Positions 16,367 through 24,439 of a stretch of 38,053 nt of DNA are shown one piece after another; position 1 is the stretch's first letter, and every line of letters starts with the position of its first letter. The translations under genes were made by a program, and so were the position numbers. The stretch comes from Chitinophagales bacterium (GTDB lineage Bacteria; Bacteroidota; Bacteroidia; Chitinophagales; Saprospiraceae): the NCBI GenBank assembly GCA_013297745.1, contig JAAFIM010000033.1, positions 1-38,053 of the forward strand. The letters are read 5' to 3'. The notes under the pieces are model-generated. The model ran no database searches, had not been told where the DNA came from, and saw nothing but the letters and a program-made list of their open reading frames with translations.

Positions 16367-18244
16367 ATGCAAAAAACAAACATTGGATTGATTGCCGCCG
16401 CTTGCTGTTGGGTGGCTATGGCTTGGGGACAAAATCCCCGCCCTGAACATTTGAACCATTTGCGGACGGGAGCGCGTAGCGACTTAGCCCCATTCTTCCA
16501 CGGGGTCGCATCGGGAGACCCGCTAATGGATAAAGTTATCATTTGGACGCGGATAACTACCGACTCTGTAGATGCGCGGGTAAAATGGCGTATAGCTTCC
16601 GATACGGGTATGGTTAATGTGTTGGATAGCGGGATGGTGATGACAGATGCCAGCCGCGACTTTACGGTAAAGGTGGATGTTCCCAACCTTCAGCCTAATA
16701 CGTTTTACTATTACGAATTTGAAGCCTATAATAAATACTCTTTGAGAGGGCGCACCAAAACTTTGCCTGTAGGCGATGTGGATAGTTTGCGTTTGGCGGT
16801 AGTTTCTTGCTCTAATTATGCGGCGGGTTTCTTCAACGCTTACGATGCGCTGACCAATAGAAACGACATTGACGCGGTATTGCATTTGGGAGACTATATT
16901 TACGAGTATGGAGATGGACAATTTGGCGCAGACCGTAGCCTTCAGCCCACCACAGAGATTTTAACCCTTTCCGATTATCGCACCCGCCATTCTTATTATA
17001 AATTGGATGAGGACTTAATCCGTTTGCACCAACAATATCCGTTTATTACCGTATGGGATGACCACGAAACAGCAAACGATGCTTGGTTTGGCGGCGCGCA
17101 AAACCACGATGCCAGCAGCGAAGGGGATTGGTTTGATAGAAAATCTTTTGGGATAAGAGCTTATAACGAATGGCAGCCCATTAGACGCCCGTCGGCACAG
17201 GATACGCAACAAATTTACCGCAAGTTTAGATTTGGGGATTTGATAGAATTGTATATGCTAGACACCCGCTTGCAGGCAAGAGAAGAACAAAACGGCATAG
17301 ACAACAACCCAGCCAGACAGTTGTTAGGAAATCAACAATTGCAGTGGTTGGTTACGGGGATGGACACGAGTACAGCCCGTTGGCGGCTTTTGGGGCAACA
17401 GGTGATGATGGCACCGATTAAAATCCCTAGTCTAAGTTTTCCATTCACCCCAGCACCTTTTTTGGAAGACCAATGGGACGGCTATCCTGCGGAAAGAAAC
17501 CGTTTATACGATAGCATACAACAGAACAACATTCCAAATATGGTGGTGCTAACGGGAGATATACATTCAGCTTGGGCGAATGATTTGCCCTTATCGGGTT
17601 ATAACCCCAGCACGGGAGCGGGTTCTATAGGGGTTGAGTTTGTAGTGAATAGCGTTACATCGGCTAATTTCCCCTTTCCTGTGCCGCAATCTATTATACA
17701 GAATTTCAACAACCATATCAAGTTTGCCGAATTGACCGACCACGGGTATATGATTGTTGATGTGAATAAAGACCGCATCCAATGCGATTGGTACACGTTG
17801 AGCACGATTAGTTCGCAAACATACACAGATAATCACACAGCGAGTTGGTATACCAATAACGGGGAAAGATTTTTGCGTATTGCTGCGGGCGAAGCTCCCG
17901 CTAACCCCAACCATTTTACCATTCCCGCGCCACTTGACCCAAGGGTAAGAACTATAGTAGGTTTGCAAGAAAACGCCAACGGGATGCAAACTGTGTTATT
18001 GGGGGTTTATCCCAACCCATTCCAGCAGCAAATTACCCTCCATTATAACCTAGAAACTAATTGTGAGGTGGCTTTTTCGCTACAGGATGTAACGGGCAAA
18101 ACCGTATTTAATAAAATTATCGGGCAACAAAATGCGGGTGTTCAGCGAGAAACATTTGATACCCCCCAACTGCCCGCTGGTAGTTATTTTCTAATACTTA
18201 AAATGGGGGATAAAACCCACCAAAGGCTGCTGATTAAACAATAG
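16367..18244 (+). CDS. PhoD-like phosphatase with T9SS sorting tail
   Basis: A 625-residue secreted protein. A signal peptide (1-21, MQKTNIGLIAAACCWVAMAWG) is followed by a PhoD N-terminal beta domain (HGVASGDPLMDKVIIWTR, about 45-62) and the metallophosphatase domain: VVSCSNY (145-151), LGDYIYEYGDG (174-184), WDDHETANDAW (230-240), TGDIHSAW (about 390). Family members are Ca/Fe-dependent phosphodiesterases or alkaline phosphatases that release phosphate from organic esters. The last ~75 residues form a type A T9SS sorting domain (VYPNPFQQQITLHY to LLIKQ), so the enzyme should be exported across the outer membrane and attached to the surface or released. The gene is monocistronic, with its own terminator. 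Confidence 0.9.
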   Translation: MQKTNIGLIAAACCWVAMAWGQNPRPEHLNHLRTGARSDLAPFFHGVASGDPLMDKVIIWTRITTDSVDARVKWRIASDTGMVNVLDSGMVMTDASRDFTVKVDVPNLQPNTFYYYEFEAYNKYSLRGRTKTLPVGDVDSLRLAVVSCSNYAAGFFNAYDALTNRNDIDAVLHLGDYIYEYGDGQFGADRSLQPTTEILTLSDYRTRHSYYKLDEDLIRLHQQYPFITVWDDHETANDAWFGGAQNHDASSEGDWFDRKSFGIRAYNEWQPIRRPSAQDTQQIYRKFRFGDLIELYMLDTRLQAREEQNGIDNNPARQLLGNQQLQWLVTGMDTSTARWRLLGQQVMMAPIKIPSLSFPFTPAPFLEDQWDGYPAERNRLYDSIQQNNIPNMVVLTGDIHSAWANDLPLSGYNPSTGAGSIGVEFVVNSVTSANFPFPVPQSIIQNFNNHIKFAELTDHGYMIVDVNKDRIQCDWYTLSTISSQTYTDNHTASWYTNNGERFLRIAAGEAPANPNHFTIPAPLDPRVRTIVGLQENANGMQTVLLGVYPNPFQQQITLHYNLETNCEVAFSLQDVTGKTVFNKIIGQQNAGVQRETFDTPQLPAGSYFLILKMGDKTHQRLLIKQ

Positions 18245-18261
18245 CGGGGTTTATAAAAAAC

Positions 18262-18299
18262 AAAAACCTAACAGAATAATCACTCTGTTAGGTTTTTTT
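18262..18299. terminator. Bidirectional terminator between convergent genes
   Basis: AAAAACCTAACAGA and TCTGTTAGGTTTTT form a stem flanked by A and T runs, so it can serve the PhoD-like gene (plus) and the reductase gene (minus, stop at 18314). Confidence 0.85.
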
Positions 18300-18313
18300 A
18301 TTGGGATAAGGGT

Positions 18314-19426
18314 TTAAATATCGTAGCTAATCTCCACCACGGGCGTAACTGGGCGCGCTGTGCAGGTGAGGATAAAGTTGTTTTTAATCTCGCTGTCGGA
18401 AAGTGCCAAACAACGCTCCATTTTGACCTCGCCGCTGATAACTTTCGCCATACAGGTAGAGCAAGCGCCAGCCATACAAGAAAAAGGCGGGTTGTTTTTG
18501 CTGCGGATAAATCCCTGTAGAATGGTTTCTTTGGGCAAGAGTTGTACGCTGATTTTTTCCCCATTATAAGTGGCGATTATAGTAGAACCTTCATTCCCAA
18601 CGGGCGAATTAGCCGCATCGGATAGGGGAGCGGTGTAGAAATGTTCTTTGAAAATCTCCGTTTCTGGTACGCCCATTTGCGAAAGGGTATTTTGGGCGGT
18701 TTGCATCAATTGTTCAGGGCCACAGATATAATACAAACTGCTTCTGTTATCTTCGGAGCGGTTTTTTTGTACGAATTTGGCTATAATTTCTTTATTTATG
18801 CGCCCGATTTGTCCCTGCCAACTGCTTATCGTTTTGGCAAAAAAGCCGAATAATCCCCCTTTTTTCTCCGTGCGGGGTTGGCTCAACACGTGTTCTACGA
18901 ACAGCTGCCCAGCATAGCGTTGGCTTAACTTATCCAACTCTTCTTTGAACATAATACTGCCCTCGCTGCGGTTGCCGTACAGTAAAAACACTTTACTTTT
19001 GGGTTCTGTTTCTATAATTGTTTTAATCATAGCAAACAGGGGGGTAACGCCGCTACCTGCGCCTATAAAAAAATAATCTTTCTTGTCTGCGGCTTCTGTA
19101 TAAACGGTAAAATTACCCTGTGGGGGCATAATTTCAACCACATCGCCCACTTTCAAATGGTCGTGCAAATGGGTGGAAACTTTCCCATTGGCGATTTTTT
19201 TTACCCCTATAGTGATTGCTTTATCCAAAACGGGGCTGCTGCATAGCGAATAAGCCCTGCGTTCTTCCTGCCCGTTTAGGTTAACTTTTAGGGTTAGGTA
19301 TTGACCAGCGACATATTTAAACTTATCGGCTTGGGCTGGGTCTATTTCAAACGAAATGGCTACAGATTGCTCCGCAAGGGGGCTTATAGAGGATACTTTG
19401 AGCGGGTAAAAGTTTTTGTCTAACAT
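18314..19426 (-). CDS. Ferredoxin-NADP reductase-like protein with C-terminal 2Fe-2S domain (PaaE-like)
   Basis: A 370-residue protein with three domains in order: a flavin-binding barrel (RAYSLCSSP, 57-65), an NAD(P)-binding domain (FIGAGSGVTPLFAMI, about 126-140; YICGPEQLM), and a plant-type 2Fe-2S ferredoxin domain with C317-x4-C322-x2-C325-x29-C355. This order matches PaaE and related reductases that feed electrons from NADPH to oxygenases. No paaABCD genes are nearby, so its oxygenase partner is elsewhere or it serves another acceptor such as a fatty-acid desaturase. A TetR regulator is encoded 71 bp upstream on the same strand, which suggests local control. Confidence 0.85.
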   Translation of the reverse strand: MLDKNFYPLKVSSISPLAEQSVAISFEIDPAQADKFKYVAGQYLTLKVNLNGQEERRAYSLCSSPVLDKAITIGVKKIANGKVSTHLHDHLKVGDVVEIMPPQGNFTVYTEAADKKDYFFIGAGSGVTPLFAMIKTIIETEPKSKVFLLYGNRSEGSIMFKEELDKLSQRYAGQLFVEHVLSQPRTEKKGGLFGFFAKTISSWQGQIGRINKEIIAKFVQKNRSEDNRSSLYYICGPEQLMQTAQNTLSQMGVPETEIFKEHFYTAPLSDAANSPVGNEGSTIIATYNGEKISVQLLPKETILQGFIRSKNNPPFSCMAGACSTCMAKVISGEVKMERCLALSDSEIKNNFILTCTARPVTPVVEISYDI

Positions 19427-19497
19427 ATAAATTTAATAAATAGGATAAAAATTGGCTGTTGGGCTATTAACAAAAAAAATAAAGATTAGTTGGCTAA

Positions 19498-20106
19498 CTA
19501 ATCTTCTTTCTGTTTAAAAATGCCTTTGCTGCGCATCAGATAAAAGCCGTCAAAAGCTTCTTGCAAACTCATCCCGTACTCTTTCAGAAAGTAGGGGTTG
19601 GAAGAGGCGTAAATAAATATCTTATCAGTCAAAGCCAGCAATTTGGGGTTAATATCGTTCAACACGCCCGCGCTAATTCCCCTTTGATAAAAACGCTCGG
19701 CAGCGAACAAAGCGCGCTCTTGGAAAGAGGAGATTTTAGTCCACAAATCCGTATATTTTTGCTTCGTTTCTTGCATAAATTGGTGCGAAAATTCAGCCAA
19801 TAGCAGCGAAGCCTGTTTTATATCCTCATAATAACGCGCCTCAAAGGGCTTATCTTCATTATGGAGTATTTTTTCAAATTCGGCTATTTGTCTCAGTTTG
19901 TAACTGATTACATCGTCCAAAATCTCATCTTTAGAAGCATAGTATTTGTATAAAGTGGCCTTGCTAACCCCCAACTGATTGGCTAATTCGTCCATAGTGT
20001 ATCTGGTTAGCCCATATCTCAAGAATAAACTGGCTAATATAGGCACCCAATCCCCTTTCACTTCGGGGTTGTCGGCTCTCTCTTTTTCTACTGGCTTGCG
20101 TCCCAT
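19498..20106 (-). CDS. TetR-family transcriptional regulator
   Basis: A 202-residue protein of typical TetR size. The N-terminal helix-turn-helix is clear: YTMDELANQLGVSKATLYKY (about 37-56), then SKDEILDDV. The C-terminal ligand-binding region is helical and not diagnostic. The ATG at 20106 (MGRKPVEKERADNPEV) is chosen over the one at 20154, whose extra residues are hydrophobic and unlike the family. It lies upstream of the PaaE-like reductase gene and downstream of the ATPase/TOPRIM-like pair. The likely target is the reductase gene or the efflux genes at 22024-24252; this is inference. Confidence 0.88.
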   Translation of the reverse strand: MGRKPVEKERADNPEVKGDWVPILASLFLRYGLTRYTMDELANQLGVSKATLYKYYASKDEILDDVISYKLRQIAEFEKILHNEDKPFEARYYEDIKQASLLLAEFSHQFMQETKQKYTDLWTKISSFQERALFAAERFYQRGISAGVLNDINPKLLALTDKIFIYASSNPYFLKEYGMSLQEAFDGFYLMRSKGIFKQKED

Positions 20107-20161
20107 TTGGATAAGATTAAAATTAAATTGATGTAAATAAATGCAGCTTTGCAACTGCTTA

Positions 20162-20890
20162 TTAATTTTTTAAAATGTCCACAAAATTTCTAAACGAGGG
20201 CGATTTATCGCTTTGGTAGAGTTGTTCAAAATCTGATTTTTCTAAAAGTGCCATTATTGCTTCTACATTTTCTATGTGCTTATCGTATTTTTTATCTACG
20301 GATTGGTATAAGTGTTCTATTTTATTCGCTGGATGAAAAAACTTCTGTTCTGCACATTCATTATCTATATCCCAACCCAATTCTTGAGCTATAAATTCTT
20401 TGGTCAAACGTGCGTCTATACACTCAAACACATAATGCAAGTTAAGAAACCAAGCCTCTATTTCCATTATGGCAAAGCAAATTGTAATCGGAATGGGGGT
20501 TTTAGCATTGTCTTGTATGGTCGCTTTAGCAGAATTTATAAACTTATCGTTTAGTGTGCTATCTACTTGCTTGTTGGGGCAAAATTTTTTGTATTTTTTG
20601 CTGTACATATCCCGCAAACCTATAATTTTAGTAAAACCTGTATTGTATAAAAGTTGCTCTTGTTCCAAAATATAAGGGATAACGGTATCATCGTTTCCTA
20701 CACAAGTTAATTGGTATTCGTGCGTGTAATCTTGGCAAATAAAATCATATTCGGCAGGCATAGGTACTTTGTCTTTTTCTAATTGGAAACACTTGAGTTT
20801 TATATTGCTATAATCGTGTTTTTTCATTAGAAAATCGCGCACAAATATACGCTCTGCGTGTCCTTCCACAAAGATAGCTATTTTTTCCAT
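20162..20890 (-). CDS. TOPRIM-like (DUF4276/DUF4435-type) protein, partner of the ATPase
   Basis: A 242-residue protein beginning MEKIAIFVEGHAERIFVRDFL. The FVEG-x-x-E pattern with E9, then an acidic residue after a hydrophobic strand (KIIGLRDMYS, D94) and IMEIEAWFL (E143, E145), fit the TOPRIM-like fold of DUF4276/DUF4435 proteins, whose relatives act as nucleases in OLD, PARIS and related systems. The assignment to a particular family is by motif only. Its start overlaps the end of the ATPase gene by 13 bp, so translation is probably coupled and the two products likely act together. Codons are AT-rich compared with flanking genes by eye. It could be an effector nuclease; no direct evidence of activity. 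Confidence 0.6.
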   Translation of the reverse strand: MEKIAIFVEGHAERIFVRDFLMKKHDYSNIKLKCFQLEKDKVPMPAEYDFICQDYTHEYQLTCVGNDDTVIPYILEQEQLLYNTGFTKIIGLRDMYSKKYKKFCPNKQVDSTLNDKFINSAKATIQDNAKTPIPITICFAIMEIEAWFLNLHYVFECIDARLTKEFIAQELGWDIDNECAEQKFFHPANKIEHLYQSVDKKYDKHIENVEAIMALLEKSDFEQLYQSDKSPSFRNFVDILKN

Positions 20891-21960
20891 ACATCGTGTT
20901 TATCCAAGAAATTAGACGAAAATAAATCAAAATTGGATAAGCCCGTAAAAGCAAATTCATCAAAAACTTCTTTACTGTTTTTATAGTTTAGACATTGTAT
21001 TTCATCACCTTTGCGGTTGAGTATATTCCAATATTCTATATCAATAACTTTCATCAAAAAGCTATCGTTTGTAGTCGCTATCAATTGCGCGCCTCTTTCT
21101 TGGCAGGTATCAAATACCCATTTACCCAATTTCTTAGCGCGGGCATAGTCCAATCCTTCAGTAATATCGTCAATGAGATAAAGCATATTTTCCCGAATTG
21201 AAGTATAATGCAAAATATCAATTACTAAATAGACTGCTCTCAACATACCTTGCGAAAGCTGATTGATTTGTAGTGCATTTTTCAAGTCCGCTTCTCTTAT
21301 GCATAATTCATATTCGTTCTGAACTTTTACTGCGTACATTTCCGCTACATTATAGCCTATAGAAATAAGCGCGTCTTTGGCCTTGTTTTTGTCTGCTGCT
21401 GACAAATCATAATAAGCCTCAGTTATGTTTATGTTCTTCCAAGCTTTATTAAAAAAGTCTTTGTTATAAACATTAACGGCAGTTACTAAACCAACTTGTA
21501 GTTGATTAAAATTTATTCTATCATTCAAGAATTCTTCTATTAACGGATATTTTTTTGTATCCCGAATAACAGATATAGCCAATTTATCAAAAGGTATATT
21601 ATGCTCATCTGCTTGGTTGGTCAAGCTGTTATACATAAAAACAGGCTCCTTAGGTAATCTTATAAAAAGTTTATCATTGTTTATTTTTAAGTATTCAGAA
21701 TAGGAAATTTTACCATTTTCAACTTCTGTTGCTACGTTGTAACACCCAAATTCTTTTTTATGATTTAGAAACTCTATTCTAAAATCATACTTCCCACTTA
21801 TAGGCGTTTGATAGAACAAACAAGCTAAAATATCATAGACTTTGCGCAATAGCCTACTCTTTCCCACTCCATTTTGGGATACAAAAAGGTTAATCTGCCC
21901 TAAGTTTAAGTCCTCAAAGCTCATATCTTCGCCCTTATAGTCTATGCTCAAGATTTTCAT
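20878..21960 (-). CDS. OLD/AAA15-type ABC-like ATPase
   Basis: A 360-residue ATPase of the SMC/ABC-like AAA15/AAA21 type. Walker A is SQNGVGKS (28-35), with serine where the first glycine is usual. The signature motif is LSQGMLRA (235-242) and Walker B is LYLIDDITEGLD (260-271; D264, D265). The switch position reads LIATTND, with Asn298 where His is typical. The middle section (about 60-230) has no recognisable domain. There is no membrane segment. Overlap with a TOPRIM-like gene resembles two-gene defence modules such as PARIS (AriA/AriB). It follows the TolC-like gene by 63 bp on the same strand without a visible terminator, so co-transcription with upstream genes is possible. Confidence 0.75.
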   Translation of the reverse strand: MKILSIDYKGEDMSFEDLNLGQINLFVSQNGVGKSRLLRKVYDILACLFYQTPISGKYDFRIEFLNHKKEFGCYNVATEVENGKISYSEYLKINNDKLFIRLPKEPVFMYNSLTNQADEHNIPFDKLAISVIRDTKKYPLIEEFLNDRINFNQLQVGLVTAVNVYNKDFFNKAWKNINITEAYYDLSAADKNKAKDALISIGYNVAEMYAVKVQNEYELCIREADLKNALQINQLSQGMLRAVYLVIDILHYTSIRENMLYLIDDITEGLDYARAKKLGKWVFDTCQERGAQLIATTNDSFLMKVIDIEYWNILNRKGDEIQCLNYKNSKEVFDEFAFTGLSNFDLFSSNFLDKHDVWKK

Positions 21961-22023
21961 ATTATAGAAAAGAGTTTTATATTAAATAACAAAAAAAGAT
22001 AGCCTTTCCCGCATACCGCGACC

Positions 22024-23355
22024 TTATTTCCCCACCATTATCACTATCTCAATTTCCGTATTTTTGGCATTGAGAAAAGCATCTTGTAAGCCATTATTAG
22101 CGCGGATATAGTTGGCTTGGATAGTGCGCAGGTCAAAAAAGTTAAGCGTGTTGCTTTTATACCGTTCTTCTGCCAACTGTAGGTTTTTGGCTGCATTATC
22201 CACCAAACTTTGCTGCAAAGTTAGCAATTTTAATTGATTTTCGTATCTGTATAATGCCAACTGTAGGGCTTGAGTTTGTACTCTTTCTTCCTCTTTGCGC
22301 TGCAAAGTGCTAATTTCTGCCTGCAAAGCGGCGTTATCTATGCCCCTTTTCAACCTTCCCCCATTGTATAGGTTATAAGTTACCGCCACATTCAAACCCG
22401 CGCTAATGGTAGAACCACCGCGCCATTCGTTGGTAAAACGAGGCTCTAATCCCGATATTTTAGCGAAGGTAAATTGGTCGGAAATGCTACTGCTCAAGAT
22501 GATTCTGGGCATACGTCCCACTTTTTGCAATCTAATCTGATTGGCAGCTATCAATTCAGCCGTTTTTAGGTTGCTAATTCTTTGGTTATTGGTCAATAGT
22601 TTAGTTTTCAACGCTTCAGCTTCGTATTTGGGCAGGCTAAAATCTACAGTTTCGGTAAGATTATAATCTAAACCCTCGTTTGGGCTTACATTTATAGCTA
22701 TAGCCAAATTTTGTAGCGCGATTTGATAGTTATTATACTGCACCACCCAAGTTACCGAATCGTTCAAATACGCATCAGTTATCTGTATTTTATCAAACTC
22801 CCCAGCAGCACCGTACTCGCGGCGGGTGTCAATATAGGTAATCTTTTCGCGGCTTAATTTTAGCAGTTCGGCGCATAAATCCAAGCGGCGTTTTTGTACC
22901 AAAGCCGTATAGTAGTTTCTATTCACAGCCAACAATACATTTTCTACCGCTATTTTAACCTGTCCTTGCTGCTGCGCTTCCAATAGTGCCAACCTTTCTT
23001 TATTGATAGCCACCCTGCCGCCCTCGTATATTATCCAACTCGCATCTATATTAGGGCTGGTGGTGTTGGTTAGGGTATTGCCACCGTTGAGGAATGAGGT
23101 TGGGTTATTAATTTTGCTAACGCCGCTATTAGAAGTTAGCCCCGCATTGACTGTAGGCAGCCCGCCCGCTTCGCCCAAATTGTTATTATTTTTGGCGATT
23201 TGTACATTTTTTTCGGCAATAGCCACCAAATAGCTGTTTTTTAACCCAATTTCTATAGCTTGCTGTAAGCTAATGTCTTTGGGCGCATTTTGTGAAAAAA
23301 TAGGTTGGTTAAAAATGATAACAGCCGCTGCCGCCAAAATAAAAAACTTGCTCAT
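22024..23355 (-). CDS. TolC-family outer-membrane efflux protein
   Basis: A 443-residue protein with a signal peptide (MSKFFILAAAAVIIFNQPIFSQ) and two outer-membrane efflux repeats. The repeat starts read SLQQAIEIGLKNSYLVAIAE near the N-terminus, and LQLAEERYKSNTLNFFDLRT near the C-terminus is the usual second coiled-coil signature. Such proteins form the trimeric exit duct for RND, ABC or MFS pumps. Unusually, no membrane-fusion protein or pump gene is adjacent; the upstream neighbour is an outer-membrane barrel gene 36 bp away and the downstream one is the ATPase gene. It may share a pump encoded elsewhere. Confidence 0.88.
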   Translation of the reverse strand: MSKFFILAAAAVIIFNQPIFSQNAPKDISLQQAIEIGLKNSYLVAIAEKNVQIAKNNNNLGEAGGLPTVNAGLTSNSGVSKINNPTSFLNGGNTLTNTTSPNIDASWIIYEGGRVAINKERLALLEAQQQGQVKIAVENVLLAVNRNYYTALVQKRRLDLCAELLKLSREKITYIDTRREYGAAGEFDKIQITDAYLNDSVTWVVQYNNYQIALQNLAIAINVSPNEGLDYNLTETVDFSLPKYEAEALKTKLLTNNQRISNLKTAELIAANQIRLQKVGRMPRIILSSSISDQFTFAKISGLEPRFTNEWRGGSTISAGLNVAVTYNLYNGGRLKRGIDNAALQAEISTLQRKEEERVQTQALQLALYRYENQLKLLTLQQSLVDNAAKNLQLAEERYKSNTLNFFDLRTIQANYIRANNGLQDAFLNAKNTEIEIVIMVGK

Positions 23356-23391
23356 AATAGAAACATATAAATTAGCAATAAAAATAACCGC

Positions 23392-24252
23392 TTACCATTT
23401 ATAAAATACTGATGCACCAAAAGAGGGCGCAGCCTGCACATTATTACCCAATGCAGCCCCAAAAGCGGAAAGGTTAATCCCCCAATTTTCGGTAAAGGGG
23501 ATAAAAGCTTTCAACCCAAACGCCAAATAATTTTGTTGATTAACATTCAAGCCTGTATGCAAAAAATCGGGCGAGGGTTGATTGTTCAAACTATAACGAG
23601 CGTGCAAATTAGCGATTAAATACGCACCTTTTATCTTATAGCCATATTCAGCCGTTGCTGCCCATTCGTGGCTAAAAGCACCCGTTCTAAAATTAACTCC
23701 AGCATTAGCGAAAGCATACCATTTATCCCCCGCATTGCCTACCGACATACTGGGCGCAAATCCCCACGCATCAAAACCCGTAGCCAACGCAGTAACAGTA
23801 TCAGGTTTAGCACTCGGCAACATTACATCCCCTTGAGCAGAAACTACCCAACCTTTATTATACAAACGATATTTAGCGCTTATATAAGAATTGCCCAAAC
23901 CAAATTTTTGCCCAGCAGGCAAAACCAAAGCAGGGGGGCGTTGTTCGGCAAGAATATCATTGGGTATATCCGCTATATCCCCAGTAGCCACATATTTGGC
24001 ATTAACAGCAGCAATAACCGTCAATTTATCGGTTATACCATATTCGCCAAAAGCTTGTATATTATTGTCATAAACCAAACGATTAGTGTATTTTTGTTCA
24101 GTATTATTACTAAAAAATATATTGGTGGGTAAAATTGTGTTATAGCCTACTTGTGCATAACCTTTCCCCTTTTCTTTAGTCCAAGGACTTTGCGCAAAAA
24201 CATTGGCCATACTTGCCCACATTGCCAAACCTGCAAAAAATAATTTGTACAT
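23392..24252 (-). CDS. Outer-membrane beta-barrel protein
   Basis: A 286-residue protein with a signal peptide (MYKLFFAGLAMWASMANVFAQ). The rest is alternating polar/hydrophobic strands with turns of Asn, Gly and Asp, and it ends in an aromatic C-terminal strand (GASVFYKW), as expected for an outer-membrane barrel. QAFGEYGITDKLTVIAAVNAKY and GLGNSYISAKYRL resemble the MetA-pathway-of-phenol-degradation/transporter-like barrel family (PF13557-type); this is a pattern judgement. It is 36 bp upstream of the TolC-like gene on the same strand, so they are likely co-expressed. Substrate unknown. Confidence 0.75.
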   Translation of the reverse strand: MYKLFFAGLAMWASMANVFAQSPWTKEKGKGYAQVGYNTILPTNIFFSNNTEQKYTNRLVYDNNIQAFGEYGITDKLTVIAAVNAKYVATGDIADIPNDILAEQRPPALVLPAGQKFGLGNSYISAKYRLYNKGWVVSAQGDVMLPSAKPDTVTALATGFDAWGFAPSMSVGNAGDKWYAFANAGVNFRTGAFSHEWAATAEYGYKIKGAYLIANLHARYSLNNQPSPDFLHTGLNVNQQNYLAFGLKAFIPFTENWGINLSAFGAALGNNVQAAPSFGASVFYKW

Positions 24253-24316
24253 ACAGTTTTAAATTATACTTTAATAAAAAAACGAAATAGTTAGCCTTTC
24301 CAACCACGCCCTTATT

Positions 24317-24430
24317 GTGCTACCTGCTACTTTCCCACTTACTACCCTAATAAAAATCGTGCTACCTGCTACTTTCCTACTTACTACCCTAATAAAAATC
24401 GTGCTACCTGCTACTTTCCTACTTACTACC
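24317..24430. repeat. 42-bp tandem array, 2.7 copies
   Basis: GTGCTACCTGCTACTTTCC- starts at 24317, 24359 and 24401; the third copy is truncated at 30 bp. One base differs between copies 1 and 2. The unit is made of TAC-rich 7-8 nt modules and its reverse complement matches the 42-bp repeats at 27403-27486. It ends nine bases before the stop of the thioredoxin-like gene. Confidence 0.9.
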
Positions 24431-24439
24431 ACCCCCCAA

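Noticed and set aside
18314-19426. PaaE as part of a phenylacetate pathway
   Set aside because: Domain order fits, but no other paa genes are present, so the pathway assignment is not justified.
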